A stretch of DNA of 64,000 bases, from positions 124,001 to 188,000 of the forward strand of contig NZ_DASVSF010000002.1 of assembly GCF_036388275.1 (NCBI RefSeq). The letters are read 5' to 3'. How positions within the stretch are numbered: position 1 is the first letter of the stretch; the number at the start of each line of letters is the position of its first letter. The translations under genes and the position numbers were made by a program. Positions 34,860 to 43,925 of this stretch are shown piece by piece. Under the pieces are notes generated by a model. It worked only from the letters and a program-made list of their open reading frames with translations, was not told where the DNA came from and made no database searches. The stretch comes from Longimicrobium sp. (GTDB taxonomy: Bacteria > Gemmatimonadota > Gemmatimonadetes > Longimicrobiales > Longimicrobiaceae).

Positions 34860-35017
34860 ACGTGCCGGTTCCTGCGTTGGGCCGGCGGGAACGATCCGCC
34901 CCGGCCGCGGGGGGTCGCGTTTGTCCACCCGGGCGAGGCTTCACGCCCCGCCGGCCCGGTCCTTCACCATCCGCATCCCTCGTCAGCGTTCATCGTCCTC
35001 CCTTTCCCCTGGATGCC

Positions 35018-35060
35018 GAAAAAAGAATCGCCCCGCCCGGCAAGCTGCGCGGGCGGGGCG
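35018..35060 (-). terminator. Intrinsic terminator for the small Cys/Gly-rich gene
   Basis: CGCCCCGCCCG and CGGGCGGGGCG form a perfect 11-bp stem with a 10-base loop, followed on the minus strand by ATTCTTTTTT. It is the best intrinsic terminator in the window and supports a real gene upstream of it. Confidence 0.9.
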
Positions 35061-35094
35061 ACGTGCATCGCTCCCCTGGTCCGGAACCGGGCGC

Positions 35095-35304
35095 CTACCG
35101 CGCGCCCGCCCCGATCCCCCCGCCGAAGATGTCGTCCCGCCGGTCATTCCCGCTTCCGAACCCGATACCGTAGCTGCACGGCACTTCCATCGCCGCCCAA
35201 CGATGATCGCCGCTCGTCCGATTGGCGCACGACGCTCCCAGCCCCAGTGCGGCCAGGCAGGCCGCGGGGTGGATGTTCGTGGGCTGGACGAAGGACATGG
35301 TCAT
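35095..35304 (-). CDS. Small Cys/Gly-rich hypothetical protein
   Basis: A 69-residue protein, MTMSFVQPTNIHPAACLAALG then LGASCANRTSG, WAAMEVPCSYGIGFGSG and NDRRDDIFGGGIGAGAR. It has three cysteines, a short hydrophobic stretch and a Gly-rich tail. GGAGAT lies upstream of the ATG and a strong terminator lies 34 bases after the stop, so it is likely expressed as a single-gene transcript. Not recognised; a secreted peptide, a modified peptide precursor or a structural peptide are all possible. Confidence 0.6.
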   Translation of the reverse strand: MTMSFVQPTNIHPAACLAALGLGASCANRTSGDHRWAAMEVPCSYGIGFGSGNDRRDDIFGGGIGAGAR

Positions 35305-35746
35305 CGAAGCTTCGATCTCCGGTTCATGGTGGATTCTGCTCCACCGGGATCAACAAAAAAAGAGCCGCGTCCTGATGCCGCCGGTCCACGCAACGTGGTC
35401 CGGGGGCCGGCCCTCCGCACTGCGAAAAGGCTGGCGATCATCGGGACGCGACTCCCAAGGCGGGGAGTCTAAACGGCCCTCCGGCAGTTGTCAACCCCCT
35501 CCGTGAACGGCGCTCATCCCGCCATCCCGGGACCGCTCGCGGCGGCCACCGGCCATCCAGGTGCGGACGATGGCGGCTCGGATGCCCCCAACCCAGTTCG
35601 ACCTGGAGAAGTATGCGGCGTAACCTCTTTCTGCTGAACGGCTTTTGTGCTGTCCGTGGCGGAAAGAATTTGTTTTGCAAACGATGCGACGAGCGTTAGC
35701 TTTCCCCTCAGTCACACCGCGTCGCGACGTACCACGGAGGTACCGA
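35305..35746. other. Intergenic region without gene
   Basis: About 440 bases between the divergent small protein and Uma2 genes. GGTCCACGCAACGTGGTCC is a short inverted repeat near 35382. A run of A residues follows CAACAAAAAAAG near 35355. The last 100 bases are less GC-rich and probably hold the Uma2 promoter, but no clear -35/-10 pair is seen. Confidence 0.5.
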
Positions 35747-36298
35747 ATGAAAGTTCTCGAGCTCCCCCGCCCGGCCACGATCGACGACCTGTACCGGGTC
35801 GAAGGCAAGGCCGAACTCGTACACGGACAGATCGTCATCATGGACGGAACCGGCTTCAGGCCGATGCGGGCGGAGGCGGCGATCTACCGCTCACTGTGGG
35901 ACCACGAAGTAGCGTCCGGCGGCGGATACGCACTTCCGGGCGGTGGATACGTGGTGGACCTTCCGCACCGCAAGTCGTTCTGCCCCGACGGCGCGTGGTA
36001 CACCGGGCGCGATACGGGCGGCCGCTTCATGGAGGGCGCCCCCGCGCTCGCCATCGAGGTGCGCAGCGAGGGCGACTACGGCCTGACCGCCGAGCGCGAG
36101 ATGGCGGCCAAGCGGGCCGACTACTTCGCAGCCGGCACCCAGGTGGTGTGGGACGTGGATGTGCTGCGCGCGGGCGTGATCCGCGTCTTCCGTGCGGACG
36201 ATCCCACTCGGGCGTCGCTCTTCCGCCGTGGCGAGCTCGCGGACGCGGAGCCGGCCGTGCCCGGGTGGCGCTTTACCGTGGACGAGCTTTTCCGATGA
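35747..36298 (+). CDS. Uma2 family endonuclease-like protein
   Basis: A 183-residue PD-(D/E)XK-fold protein of the Uma2 (DUF820) family. The family markers are DDLYRVEGKAELVHGQIV near the N-terminus, the acidic SFCPDGAWYTG, PALAIEVRSEGDYG with the catalytic Glu, and REMAAKRADYFAAGTQVVWDVD. ATG 35747 has GGAGG upstream. The biological role of Uma2 proteins is largely unknown; they are very abundant in some cyanobacteria and Gemmatimonadota. It stands alone here, upstream of thiD. Confidence 0.9.
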   Translation: MKVLELPRPATIDDLYRVEGKAELVHGQIVIMDGTGFRPMRAEAAIYRSLWDHEVASGGGYALPGGGYVVDLPHRKSFCPDGAWYTGRDTGGRFMEGAPALAIEVRSEGDYGLTAEREMAAKRADYFAAGTQVVWDVDVLRAGVIRVFRADDPTRASLFRRGELADAEPAVPGWRFTVDELFR

Positions 36299-36410
36299 GA
36301 CCACAGCGGGGGCAGCGGCGCGACACGCTGCTCCCGCGCACGTTTGCGCCGCAACGAGCGCGTCTGTACCCTGTGCGTCTCACGATCCGAATCACCCGAA
36401 CGCCCCCGGC

Positions 36411-37229
36411 ATGACCAGCAGCACGATCGACAAGCCGCCCATCGCACTGACCATCGCCGGGTCCGACTCGGGCGGCGGCGCGGGGATCCAGGCAGACCTG
36501 AAGAGCTTTCATGCCTTCGGCTGCTTCGGCACGACGGCGATCACCGCGATCACGGTGCAGAACACCCGCGGAGTGACGGGCGTGCACGCCGTTCCGGTAG
36601 ACATGGTGCGCGCGCAGATCCACGCCGTAGCCGAGGACCTGCCGCCCGCCGCCTGCAAGACGGGGATGCTGGCCACGGCCGAACTGGTGCGGGCCGTGGC
36701 GGAGTCCATTCGCGAGCACGCCCTGCCGAACTACGTGCTGGACCCGGTGATGGTGGCCACCAGCGGCGATCGGCTACTGGACGAGGACGCTGTGCGCACC
36801 ATCATCGACGAGCTGCTGCCGTTGTCGGCGCTGGTGACGCCCAACCTGGACGAGGCCGCGCTGCTGGTGGGCTTCGCGGTGGAGGACGCCGACTCCATGC
36901 GCCGCGCCGCCGAGCAGCTTGTGCAAATGGGCGCACGCGCCGCCCTGCTGAAGGGCGGCCATCTGCGCGGGGCGGAGCTGGTGGACGTGCTGTGGGACGG
37001 GCGCGAATGGCACCAGTGGAAGCGCCCCAAGCTGGACACGCGCAGCACGCACGGCACCGGGTGCACGCTGTCGGCGGCCATCGCGGCGGGGCTGGCGCAC
37101 GGGCGCCCGTTGCGGCAGTCGGTGGAAGACGCGCTGGAATACGTGCAGCGGGCCATGCGCGCCGCCCCGGGTTACGGCGCCGGCCACGGCCCGCTGAATC
37201 ACCTGGTAGGGGCGTCCCCGGCTCGTTAG
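36411..37229 (+). CDS. thiD: Hydroxymethylpyrimidine/phosphomethylpyrimidine kinase
   Basis: A 272-residue ribokinase-fold kinase that phosphorylates HMP and HMP-phosphate in thiamine biosynthesis. The motifs are AGSDSGGGAGIQADLK at the substrate site, TVQNTRGV, LDPVMVATSGD, TPNLDEA, KGGH and THGTGCTLSAAIAA at the anion hole. ATG 36411 lies at the family's usual N-terminus. No TPP riboswitch is seen in the 110 bases upstream and no other thi gene is adjacent. Confidence 0.95.
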   Translation: MTSSTIDKPPIALTIAGSDSGGGAGIQADLKSFHAFGCFGTTAITAITVQNTRGVTGVHAVPVDMVRAQIHAVAEDLPPAACKTGMLATAELVRAVAESIREHALPNYVLDPVMVATSGDRLLDEDAVRTIIDELLPLSALVTPNLDEAALLVGFAVEDADSMRRAAEQLVQMGARAALLKGGHLRGAELVDVLWDGREWHQWKRPKLDTRSTHGTGCTLSAAIAAGLAHGRPLRQSVEDALEYVQRAMRAAPGYGAGHGPLNHLVGASPAR

Positions 37230-37284
37230 CCAGTGAGGGGCGCAGCGCCGAGGCGCTGGTGCGAGTCCCAGCCGTGCCGGGCGA

Positions 37285-37580
37285 ATGAATTCGCTGCAAC
37301 GACCACACGAAGTCTGCCTTCGCAGACTGGCTTGTCGCGACGCGAGTTCGACCCTGTGGCGCGACCAGAACATGGTGCAGTTCTCCCCCTCTCCCGCTTG
37401 CGGGAGAGGGGGCCGGGGGGAGAGGGCAGCCGAGGCATGCGCCGGAGCCGGTCGAATCGCCGCGTCACTCTCCAGGGGCGACCCCGTCGGGAGCACCGGG
37501 CCAGCAGAACCCCACACGGAGTACTCCCCTCTCCGCACAGCAGTACCGTGCGGGGAGGGGCCGGGGGAGGGGCCCACCGG
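37285..37580. repeat. Cluster of dispersed intergenic palindromes
   Basis: The region between thiD and the DUF255 gene holds three repeat types: GAATGAATTCGCTGCAAC followed by AAGTCTGCCTTCGCAGACT (37288-37330), CCCCTCTCCCGCTTGCGGGAGAGGGG with a GCCGGGGGGAGAGGGC tail (37385-37430), and CCCCTCTCCGCAC...GTGCGGGGAGGGG with the same tail (37526-37575). No coding sequence is supported. Confidence 0.8.
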
Positions 37581-37654
37581 AACGCAGCTTGCCGCGCCGC
37601 CCTGCCCCGTCCGGCAGCCGCCGCACCGGCCCGCAACCATCTACGCGACGCGCG

Positions 37655-39715
37655 ATGCCCAACCGCCTGGCGAACGAAACGAGTCCGTACCTCCTGCAGC
37701 ACCAGGACAACCCGGTAGACTGGTACGCGTGGGGTCCCGAAGCGCTGGAGCGGGCGCGCGCCGAAGACCGGCCCATCCTGCTGTCCGTGGGCTACTCCGC
37801 ATGCCACTGGTGCCACGTGATGGAGCATGAATCGTTCGAAGACCCGGCCACGGCCGCGATCATGAACGAGCACTACGTGAACATCAAGGTAGACCGCGAG
37901 GAGCGCCCCGACATCGACAGCATCTACATGAGCGCGGTGCAGCAGATGACGGGTCACGGCGGATGGCCGATGACGGTGTTCATCACCCCCGGCGGCGCGC
38001 CCTTCTACGGAGGCACCTACTACCCGCCGGAACCGAGCCACGGCCTGCCCTCGTTCCGGCAGATCCTGCTGGCCGTCGCCGAGGCGTGGCGCGAGCGGCG
38101 CGCCGATGTAGACCAGAGCGCCGAGCACATGGCCGAGGCGCTGCGGGAGAGCGGGGAGCTGCGGGCCACGGCGGGCACGCTGGACCCTTCCATCCTGGAT
38201 CGCGCCTACCGATCGCTGGCCTCGCGCTTCGATTCCGCGTGGGGCGGCATGGCAGGCGCACCCAAGTTCCCCCAGCCGCTGACGCTGGAGTTCCTGCTGC
38301 GCACCTGGAAGCGTACGGGAAACGCCGATGCCATGCGCTTCCTGGACGTGACGCTCCGTCGGATGGCGGCCGGCGGCATGTACGACCACGTGGGAGGCGG
38401 ATTCGCGCGGTACAGCGTGGACGCGCACTGGCTGGTGCCGCACTTCGAAAAGATGCTGTACGACAACGCCCTGCTCGCGCGCCTCTACACGCACGCGTGG
38501 CAGGCCACGGGCGACGATGCACACCGCACGGTGGCGGAAGACGTCCTGGCCTGGGTGACGCGCGAGATGACCTCGCCGGAGGGCGGCTTCTACTCCGCGC
38601 TGGACGCCGACAGCGAGGGCGAGGAAGGCAAGTTCTACGTCTGGACGCCGGGCGAGATCGACTCGATCGTTGGAGTGGAGGACGGAGCGCTGGTCCGCGC
38701 CTACTACGGCGTGACGGAGGCGGGCAACTTCGAGGGGCACAACATCCTTCACGCCTGGCGCACGATGGACGAGGTTGCCGCCGAGCAGGGCGTCAGCGTC
38801 GAGCGCCTGCAAGACGCGCTGGACCGAGCCCGCCCCCGCCTGTACGAGGAGCGGGCGAAGCGCGTGTGGCCTGGGCGCGACGACAAGGTGCTCACGTCGT
38901 GGAACGCCATGATGCTCCACGCCTTCGCCGAGGCCGCCCGCGCGTTCGAGTCGCACGAGTACCGGCGGATCGCCATCACCAGCGCGGAGTTCCTGGTGGG
39001 CCGGCTGCGGACGGAGGACGGCAGGCTGGCGCGCACGTACAAGGATGGCCGCGCCAAGATCCCCGGCTTTCTGGAAGACCACGCCCTCCTGGCCGAGGCC
39101 CTGGTCGCCGTCTACGAGACCACGTGGGACGAGCGCTGGCTGCGGGAAGCCCGCACGCTGGCGGACCAGGTGCTGCAGTCGTTCTGGGACGAGGAACAGG
39201 GCATTTTCTACGACACGGCGGCAGACGCCGAGCAGCTGGTGATCCGTCCCCGCGACCTGTTCGACAACGCCACCCCGTCCGGCAACTCGGCGGCGGTGAA
39301 CGCGCTGCTGCGGCTGGCTGAGCTGGTGGGCGACGAACGGTACTCGCGCGTGGCGCGGCGGGTGCTGCAGTCGCTGGCGGACACGATGGCCCGCGTTCCG
39401 GCCGGGTTCGGCCACCTGCTCTCGGCGCTGGACTTTCACCTGGCCACGCCGGCCGAGGTGGCGTTCGTGGGCACGCCGGGGGAGGCGGAGACGGACGCAA
39501 TGCTTCGCGTGGTCGGCCGCGCCTACCTGCCCAACACCGTCACCGCCCTGCGCCGCGCGGACGAGGGCGGAGACGAGGAACTGATTCCGCTTCTGCGGGG
39601 TCGAACGGCACGGGAGGGTCGCGCGACGGCGTACGTGTGCGAGCGCTTCGCGTGCCAGCAGCCGGTGACGGACCCGGCCGCCCTCGCCGCGCAGCTGGGC
39701 CTGGGGAGTGCGTGA
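37655..39715 (+). CDS. DUF255 thioredoxin domain-containing protein (YyaL/SSP411-like)
   Basis: A 686-residue protein. The N-terminal 160 residues are the DUF255 thioredoxin-like domain with CHWC at residues 50-53, preceded by the signature NRLANETSPYLLQHQDNPVDWY. The rest is an (alpha/alpha) barrel like N-acyl-glucosamine epimerases and glycosidases (GGMYDHVGGGFARYSVDAHW; FEKMLYDNALL). The function of the family is unresolved. The last codons AGT GCG TGA are themselves part of an AGTGCGNN octamer repeat. Confidence 0.93.
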   Translation: MPNRLANETSPYLLQHQDNPVDWYAWGPEALERARAEDRPILLSVGYSACHWCHVMEHESFEDPATAAIMNEHYVNIKVDREERPDIDSIYMSAVQQMTGHGGWPMTVFITPGGAPFYGGTYYPPEPSHGLPSFRQILLAVAEAWRERRADVDQSAEHMAEALRESGELRATAGTLDPSILDRAYRSLASRFDSAWGGMAGAPKFPQPLTLEFLLRTWKRTGNADAMRFLDVTLRRMAAGGMYDHVGGGFARYSVDAHWLVPHFEKMLYDNALLARLYTHAWQATGDDAHRTVAEDVLAWVTREMTSPEGGFYSALDADSEGEEGKFYVWTPGEIDSIVGVEDGALVRAYYGVTEAGNFEGHNILHAWRTMDEVAAEQGVSVERLQDALDRARPRLYEERAKRVWPGRDDKVLTSWNAMMLHAFAEAARAFESHEYRRIAITSAEFLVGRLRTEDGRLARTYKDGRAKIPGFLEDHALLAEALVAVYETTWDERWLREARTLADQVLQSFWDEEQGIFYDTAADAEQLVIRPRDLFDNATPSGNSAAVNALLRLAELVGDERYSRVARRVLQSLADTMARVPAGFGHLLSALDFHLATPAEVAFVGTPGEAETDAMLRVVGRAYLPNTVTALRRADEGGDEELIPLLRGRTAREGRATAYVCERFACQQPVTDPAALAAQLGLGSA

Positions 39716-39745
39716 GTGCGGTAGTGCGGAAGTGATTCGGGCACT
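39709..39745. repeat. AGTGCGNN octamer array overlapping a stop codon
   Basis: AGTGCGTG, AGTGCGGT, AGTGCGGA and AGTG. The first unit supplies the last codons and the stop of the DUF255 gene. It is followed by GGGCACTTCATCGGGCACTTGC, a partly inverted right arm. Confidence 0.7.
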
Positions 39746-39870
39746 TCATCGGGCACTTGCGCCCGTCCGGCCCCGACCGGCACTATGCGCGCTGCACCTC
39801 TGGCGCGGCGGAGCAGTAGCGTCGATCCGGTTGTGAACGTAGTTGCCGCCTTTACCGTGGGGTTACCCAG

Positions 39871-40344
39871 ATGCGCAAAGCCGTCCTGCTCACCGTCCTC
39901 GTGCTTGCCGCCTGCGCCCGTCCCGTGGCGTCGGACGCGGGCACGTCCGAGCCGCCCGCTTCGTCCGGCGGCGCACCTTCTACCGGAGCCCAAGTGAAGC
40001 TCGAATTCCAGCAGGGCCAGGGAGGCAGCTCCAACGGGGGCGAGCAGGGCGCGACGGCCACTGCGGGCAGCGGCCAGATCGCCATCCGCGGCACCATGCA
40101 GACGCCCAACCCGTGCTACAAGCTCTCCGGCGAGCTGCAGCAGCAGGGGCAGACGCTGTCCGTTCGCGTCGTCGGCCAGGCAGACCCCGACGTCATGTGC
40201 ATCCAGTCGATCGGGGCCGTCCCATACACCGCCACGCTGCGCGACGTGGCACCCGGCACCTACACCGTTCGGGTGATGCACACCTACCCGGGCACCGGGT
40301 GGGATGCCGCCGCCGCCCTGGAGACGCAGGTCACTGTCCGGTGA
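39871..40344 (+). CDS. Hypothetical lipoprotein
   Basis: A 157-residue exported lipoprotein: MRKAVLLTVLVLAAC gives a signal with the lipobox LAAC. A Ser/Gly/Gln-rich linker (FQQGQGGSSNGGEQG) leads to a beta-rich domain with two cysteines (NPCYKLSG; DVMCIQSIG) and a final strand pattern GTYTVRVMHTYPG, like a small Ig-type fold. Not assigned. Its stop overlaps a GTG upstream of the M24 peptidase gene. Confidence 0.8.
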   Translation: MRKAVLLTVLVLAACARPVASDAGTSEPPASSGGAPSTGAQVKLEFQQGQGGSSNGGEQGATATAGSGQIAIRGTMQTPNPCYKLSGELQQQGQTLSVRVVGQADPDVMCIQSIGAVPYTATLRDVAPGTYTVRVMHTYPGTGWDAAAALETQVTVR

Positions 40345-40376
40345 CGCGCCTCTCCATCCGCCCGGCCCACACGACC

Positions 40377-41957
40377 ATGCACGCAGCCCTGCGCCGCGCC
40401 TTGTTGCCCGTTGTCGCCGCGGCGGCGTTCGTCCTTCCCTCGCGGGCCCAGGGCCCGGTTCCACCCCCGCGCGGCAGCCCCGACCCGTTCACCCTGGCGG
40501 CCACGCCCGCACCCGCGCCCATCTCTGCGCAGGAGCACGCGCGCAGGCGCCAGCAGCTGGCCGCAGGGATGGGCGACGGCGTGCTGGTGGCGCTGGGGGC
40601 GAGCGAGCCCGAGACGGACTACACGTCTTTCGCGCAGAACTCGCCCTTCCGCTACCTGACGGGGGTGAACGAGCCGGGGGCCGTGCTGGCCATCGTCAAG
40701 CGGGGCGGGCAGGTGACCGAGCACCTGTTCGTGCTCGCGCGCGACCCCTCGCGTGAGGTGTGGGAAGGCCCGCGGCTGGGGGCGGAGCGTGCGCAGGCCC
40801 TCACGGGCATCCCCACGCGCACGGTGCAGCAGATGCAGGAGGCGCTGCGCCCGGCGCTAAGCCAGGCGACCACGCTGTACACGCTCAGCCCACTGAGCCC
40901 GGATGGCTCGCGGAGCGAGTTCCTGCGCCCCGACCAGCAGTACGCGCAACGCCTGCGCGACCAGTACAAGAACCTGACGCGCGTCCAGGACCTGGGCAAC
41001 GCACTGTTCCGCATCCGCGCCACCAAGACCCCGGCCGAGCTGGACCTGATCCGCCGCGCCGTGTACATCACCATCCTGGCCCACCGCGAAGCCATGCGCG
41101 CCACGGAGCCGGGGATGAACGAGTTCGAGATCCACGGGCTGATCGAGGGCACCTTCCGCCGCTACGGCGCCGAGCGCCCCGGGTTCGGCAGCATCGTGGG
41201 CTCCGGCCCTAACAGCACCACGCTTCACTACCGCCAGGCCGACCGGTTCATGCAGGCCGGCGAAACGCTGGTGATGGACATCGGCGCCTCGTACGCCGGG
41301 TACACGGCCGACGTCACGCGCACTGTTCCGGTCAGCGGGCGGTTCAGCCCGGAGCAGCGGCAGATCTACACCATCGTCCTCGACGCGCAGAAGGCGGGGG
41401 AGCGCGCGGCGCGCATCGGGGTCCCGCTGACGCGGGTGCAGCAGGCCGCCTTCCAGGTGGTGGCCACCGGGCTGGCGCGGCTGGGGCTGATCGAGTCGGC
41501 CGACGCCACCTACGAGTGCTCGCCAGGGAGCCAGTGCCCGCAGGCGGCGCTCTTCTTCATGCACGGCATCGGGCACGGCATCGGCCTCGACGTGCACGAT
41601 CCCGACCCGTCGTACCCCAACTACGGAGGAGGCTTCAAGGTGGGGAGCGCGTTCACCATCGAGCCCGGCGTCTACATTCGCGCCGACGCGCTGGACTACC
41701 TTCCCGACACGCCGCGCAACCGGCAGCTGATCGCCCGCATTCGTCCCAAGGTGCAGCAGTACCGCAACATCGGCGTGCGCATCGAGGACGACTACTTCTT
41801 TACCGAGGCCGGGCTTGAGCGCGTGACCGAGGGCGCCCCGCGCGAGATCGACGAGATCGAGGCGCTGATGGCGCAGGAGAGCTTCTGGAACCGCGAGCGC
41901 CGTCCGCAGGTGGTGGAGTGGTACCGGGCCGCCGTTCCCGCCACCACCACGCCGTGA
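40377..41957 (+). CDS. Exported M24 family aminopeptidase (X-Pro aminopeptidase-like)
   Basis: A 526-residue metallopeptidase. From ATG 40377 the N-terminus is a signal peptide (MHAALRRALLPVVAAAAFVL, cleaved after SRAQ); GTG 40341, overlapping the upstream stop, is an alternative start. An aminopeptidase-P N-terminal domain (FRYLTGVNEPGAVL) precedes the pita-bread domain, whose five metal ligands are visible in MDIGASYAGY, ADVTRTVP, HGIGHGIGLDVHD, IEPGVYI and VRIEDDY. It would remove N-terminal residues before proline in the periplasm. Confidence 0.92.
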   Translation: MHAALRRALLPVVAAAAFVLPSRAQGPVPPPRGSPDPFTLAATPAPAPISAQEHARRRQQLAAGMGDGVLVALGASEPETDYTSFAQNSPFRYLTGVNEPGAVLAIVKRGGQVTEHLFVLARDPSREVWEGPRLGAERAQALTGIPTRTVQQMQEALRPALSQATTLYTLSPLSPDGSRSEFLRPDQQYAQRLRDQYKNLTRVQDLGNALFRIRATKTPAELDLIRRAVYITILAHREAMRATEPGMNEFEIHGLIEGTFRRYGAERPGFGSIVGSGPNSTTLHYRQADRFMQAGETLVMDIGASYAGYTADVTRTVPVSGRFSPEQRQIYTIVLDAQKAGERAARIGVPLTRVQQAAFQVVATGLARLGLIESADATYECSPGSQCPQAALFFMHGIGHGIGLDVHDPDPSYPNYGGGFKVGSAFTIEPGVYIRADALDYLPDTPRNRQLIARIRPKVQQYRNIGVRIEDDYFFTEAGLERVTEGAPREIDEIEALMAQESFWNRERRPQVVEWYRAAVPATTTP

Positions 41958-41976
41958 CCGCAGGACAGGCGGGGTG

Positions 41977-43035
41977 ATGGCGCATCCCCGTCATGCGGCC
42001 GCCGCCGCGTGCCTCCTGCTGGCGCTGGGCGGGTGCGCGCACGCCATGCCCGCGGGCCAGGCAGGGCCCCTGCTGGACGCGCTGTTCGCCCCGCCCACCG
42101 CCGCGGAGATCGCGGCGGTGGAGGCCGACTGGGCGGTTCGCGACACGCGGGTGCACGACTTCCGGGTGGAGCACGTGGAGCGCGACGGCGCCACCGGGCG
42201 CACGATGGTCGTCTCGCACGTGGTGGACGGAGCGCGCCACTACGGGGCTGTGCGCGTTCCCGACGGCGCTGCCGGACCGCTTCCCGTGCTGGTCATTGGG
42301 CATGGGGGCGACAACGGCGCCACGGGCTATCACTTCTTCCACTCCGGCCGGCTGGCACGCGGGTTCGTGCAGGTGCTCCCGTCGTTCCGGTCAGAGACGC
42401 TGCGCCTGACCGCGCTTCGCGGCTGGCGCTCCGGCGGCACGGCGAGCCCGTGGGACCGCGACGTGGACGACGCCATCGCGCTGCTGAACGCCGCGCTCGC
42501 GCACGTCCCGGAAGCGGACAGCACGCGCATCGCCGCGTTCGGCCGCAGCCGTGGCGGTGGGGTGATGCTGCTGATGGCGATCCGCGACCCGCGCATCAGG
42601 GCGGTCGTGAGCGCCGTGGGGCCTACGGACTTCCTGCTTCCCGAGGTCCGCCGCCTGGCCGGCCGAGCGCTGGGCAGCCGGGTGGCGCGCTTGCCCGGGG
42701 CCGGGTACCTGGCCGACAGCGTGCTCTTCGCCCTGCGCGACGGACGCACGACGGTGCCGCAGGCCCGGATGCAGCTGCTGCGGCGCTCTCCCGCCTGGTT
42801 CGCGCACCGCCTTCCGCCCGCGCAGGGACACTACGGCGCGCTGGACCCCAAGGTCGCTGTGGAGCACGGCGATCGGCTGAACGCCGTGATGCGCGGCATG
42901 GGACGCGACACGGTTGCCTGGCAGTACCATCGCTATCCCCAGGGCCGCCACCGGTATTCGTCATTTCCCGGCGCGATGGCGCGCACGGAGGAATTCCTCG
43001 TCCGGGCCGTGAACTCGCCCCGCGTCCCGCGCTGA
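41977..43035 (+). CDS. Alpha/beta hydrolase lipoprotein (prolyl-oligopeptidase type)
   Basis: A 352-residue protein with lipobox ALGGC (Cys20). The alpha/beta-hydrolase core shows LPVLVIGHGGDNG near residue 102, the nucleophile elbow FGRSRGGG with Ser191, and a C-terminal YPQGRHRYSSF that may supply the catalytic His. It is probably a serine peptidase or esterase tethered on the periplasmic side. ATG 41977 lies 20 bases after the M24 gene stop, so the two exported hydrolases are likely co-transcribed. Confidence 0.85.
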   Translation: MAHPRHAAAAACLLLALGGCAHAMPAGQAGPLLDALFAPPTAAEIAAVEADWAVRDTRVHDFRVEHVERDGATGRTMVVSHVVDGARHYGAVRVPDGAAGPLPVLVIGHGGDNGATGYHFFHSGRLARGFVQVLPSFRSETLRLTALRGWRSGGTASPWDRDVDDAIALLNAALAHVPEADSTRIAAFGRSRGGGVMLLMAIRDPRIRAVVSAVGPTDFLLPEVRRLAGRALGSRVARLPGAGYLADSVLFALRDGRTTVPQARMQLLRRSPAWFAHRLPPAQGHYGALDPKVAVEHGDRLNAVMRGMGRDTVAWQYHRYPQGRHRYSSFPGAMARTEEFLVRAVNSPRVPR

Positions 43036-43108
43036 CCGCTCATCTCCCCACATCCCGACCGATGAACTTTCCGATGTCCGCCGCACACCGCCGGCGCGGA
43101 GCGCGCGC

Positions 43109-43921
43109 GTGAGCCGGTTCCGCTACTTCGGCGGCGTCGATTTTTCCGGCGCCAAGGAGCCGCTTTCCACGCTGTGGACGGCCGTCGGTGAGGAGCGCGA
43201 CGGCAAGCTGTGCATCGTCTCGCTCTGCCCGCAGCCCTTTCGCGCGGACCTGGTGTCGTTCGTGGCGGATGGATGGCGCAAGCACGCCGGCGCGGCGCCG
43301 GACGACGGCATCCTCTGGGGCGCCGACTTTCCCTTCGGGCTGCCCGTGGACGTGGTGAACGCCATCGAGGGGCTGCGCGAGCGGTCGTGGCGTGGGGTGG
43401 CGTCGTGGGTGGCGGACCGGCCGCCGGAAGAGATCCGCGAGGGGTTGCCCGCCTTCCACAAGGCTCCGCGCGCGACGGACACCAACGGCGCGATGGCGCC
43501 GCTGGACCTGCGCCTGTACCGGCAGACGCTGGAGGGGATCCGCGTGCTGTGGGAGCTGCGCGACGCGGCCGAGGTCTCCATTCCGCCGGTGGCGCCACGG
43601 ACGGACGCGGGGACGGTGGTGATCGAGGTCTATCCGGCGGGCGCGGTAAAGGACTTGGGGATCAAGGGATCGAAGGTGCCGTTCCGCCCGGGAGAGGTGC
43701 GGGCGCGGCCGGCAGCGTTTCGACCGTTCTTTTCGTTCGATCACCCGTCGCTGGAAGCCATCGCCTGCACGCTGGAGGACGCGCGCGACGCGTGCCTGGC
43801 GTGCGTGGTGGCCTGGCTGTGCCGCGACGACCTGGACCAGCCGTTCCGCCTGGACCGCGTCCCGCGCCAGACCATCGAGACGGAAGGCTGGATCTACCGC
43901 CCACCCGCCGCGCTGGGGTGA
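43109..43921 (+). CDS. DUF429 domain protein (predicted RNase H-like nuclease)
   Basis: A 270-residue protein of the DUF429 family, predicted to have an RNase H fold. GVDFSGAKEPLSTLWTAVG at the N-terminus places the first acidic residue, GILWGADFPFGLPVD the second, and VVIEVYPAGAVKDLG the third. The start is GTG 43109 with GGAG nine bases upstream. It ends five bases before the next gene's ATG. The substrate is unknown. Confidence 0.85.
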   Translation: MSRFRYFGGVDFSGAKEPLSTLWTAVGEERDGKLCIVSLCPQPFRADLVSFVADGWRKHAGAAPDDGILWGADFPFGLPVDVVNAIEGLRERSWRGVASWVADRPPEEIREGLPAFHKAPRATDTNGAMAPLDLRLYRQTLEGIRVLWELRDAAEVSIPPVAPRTDAGTVVIEVYPAGAVKDLGIKGSKVPFRPGEVRARPAAFRPFFSFDHPSLEAIACTLEDARDACLACVVAWLCRDDLDQPFRLDRVPRQTIETEGWIYRPPAALG

Positions 43922-43925
43922 TCTG

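Noticed and set aside
36300..36410. TPP riboswitch before thiD
   Set aside because: No CTGAGA or ACCTGA-type conserved thi-box elements are visible in the short gap.
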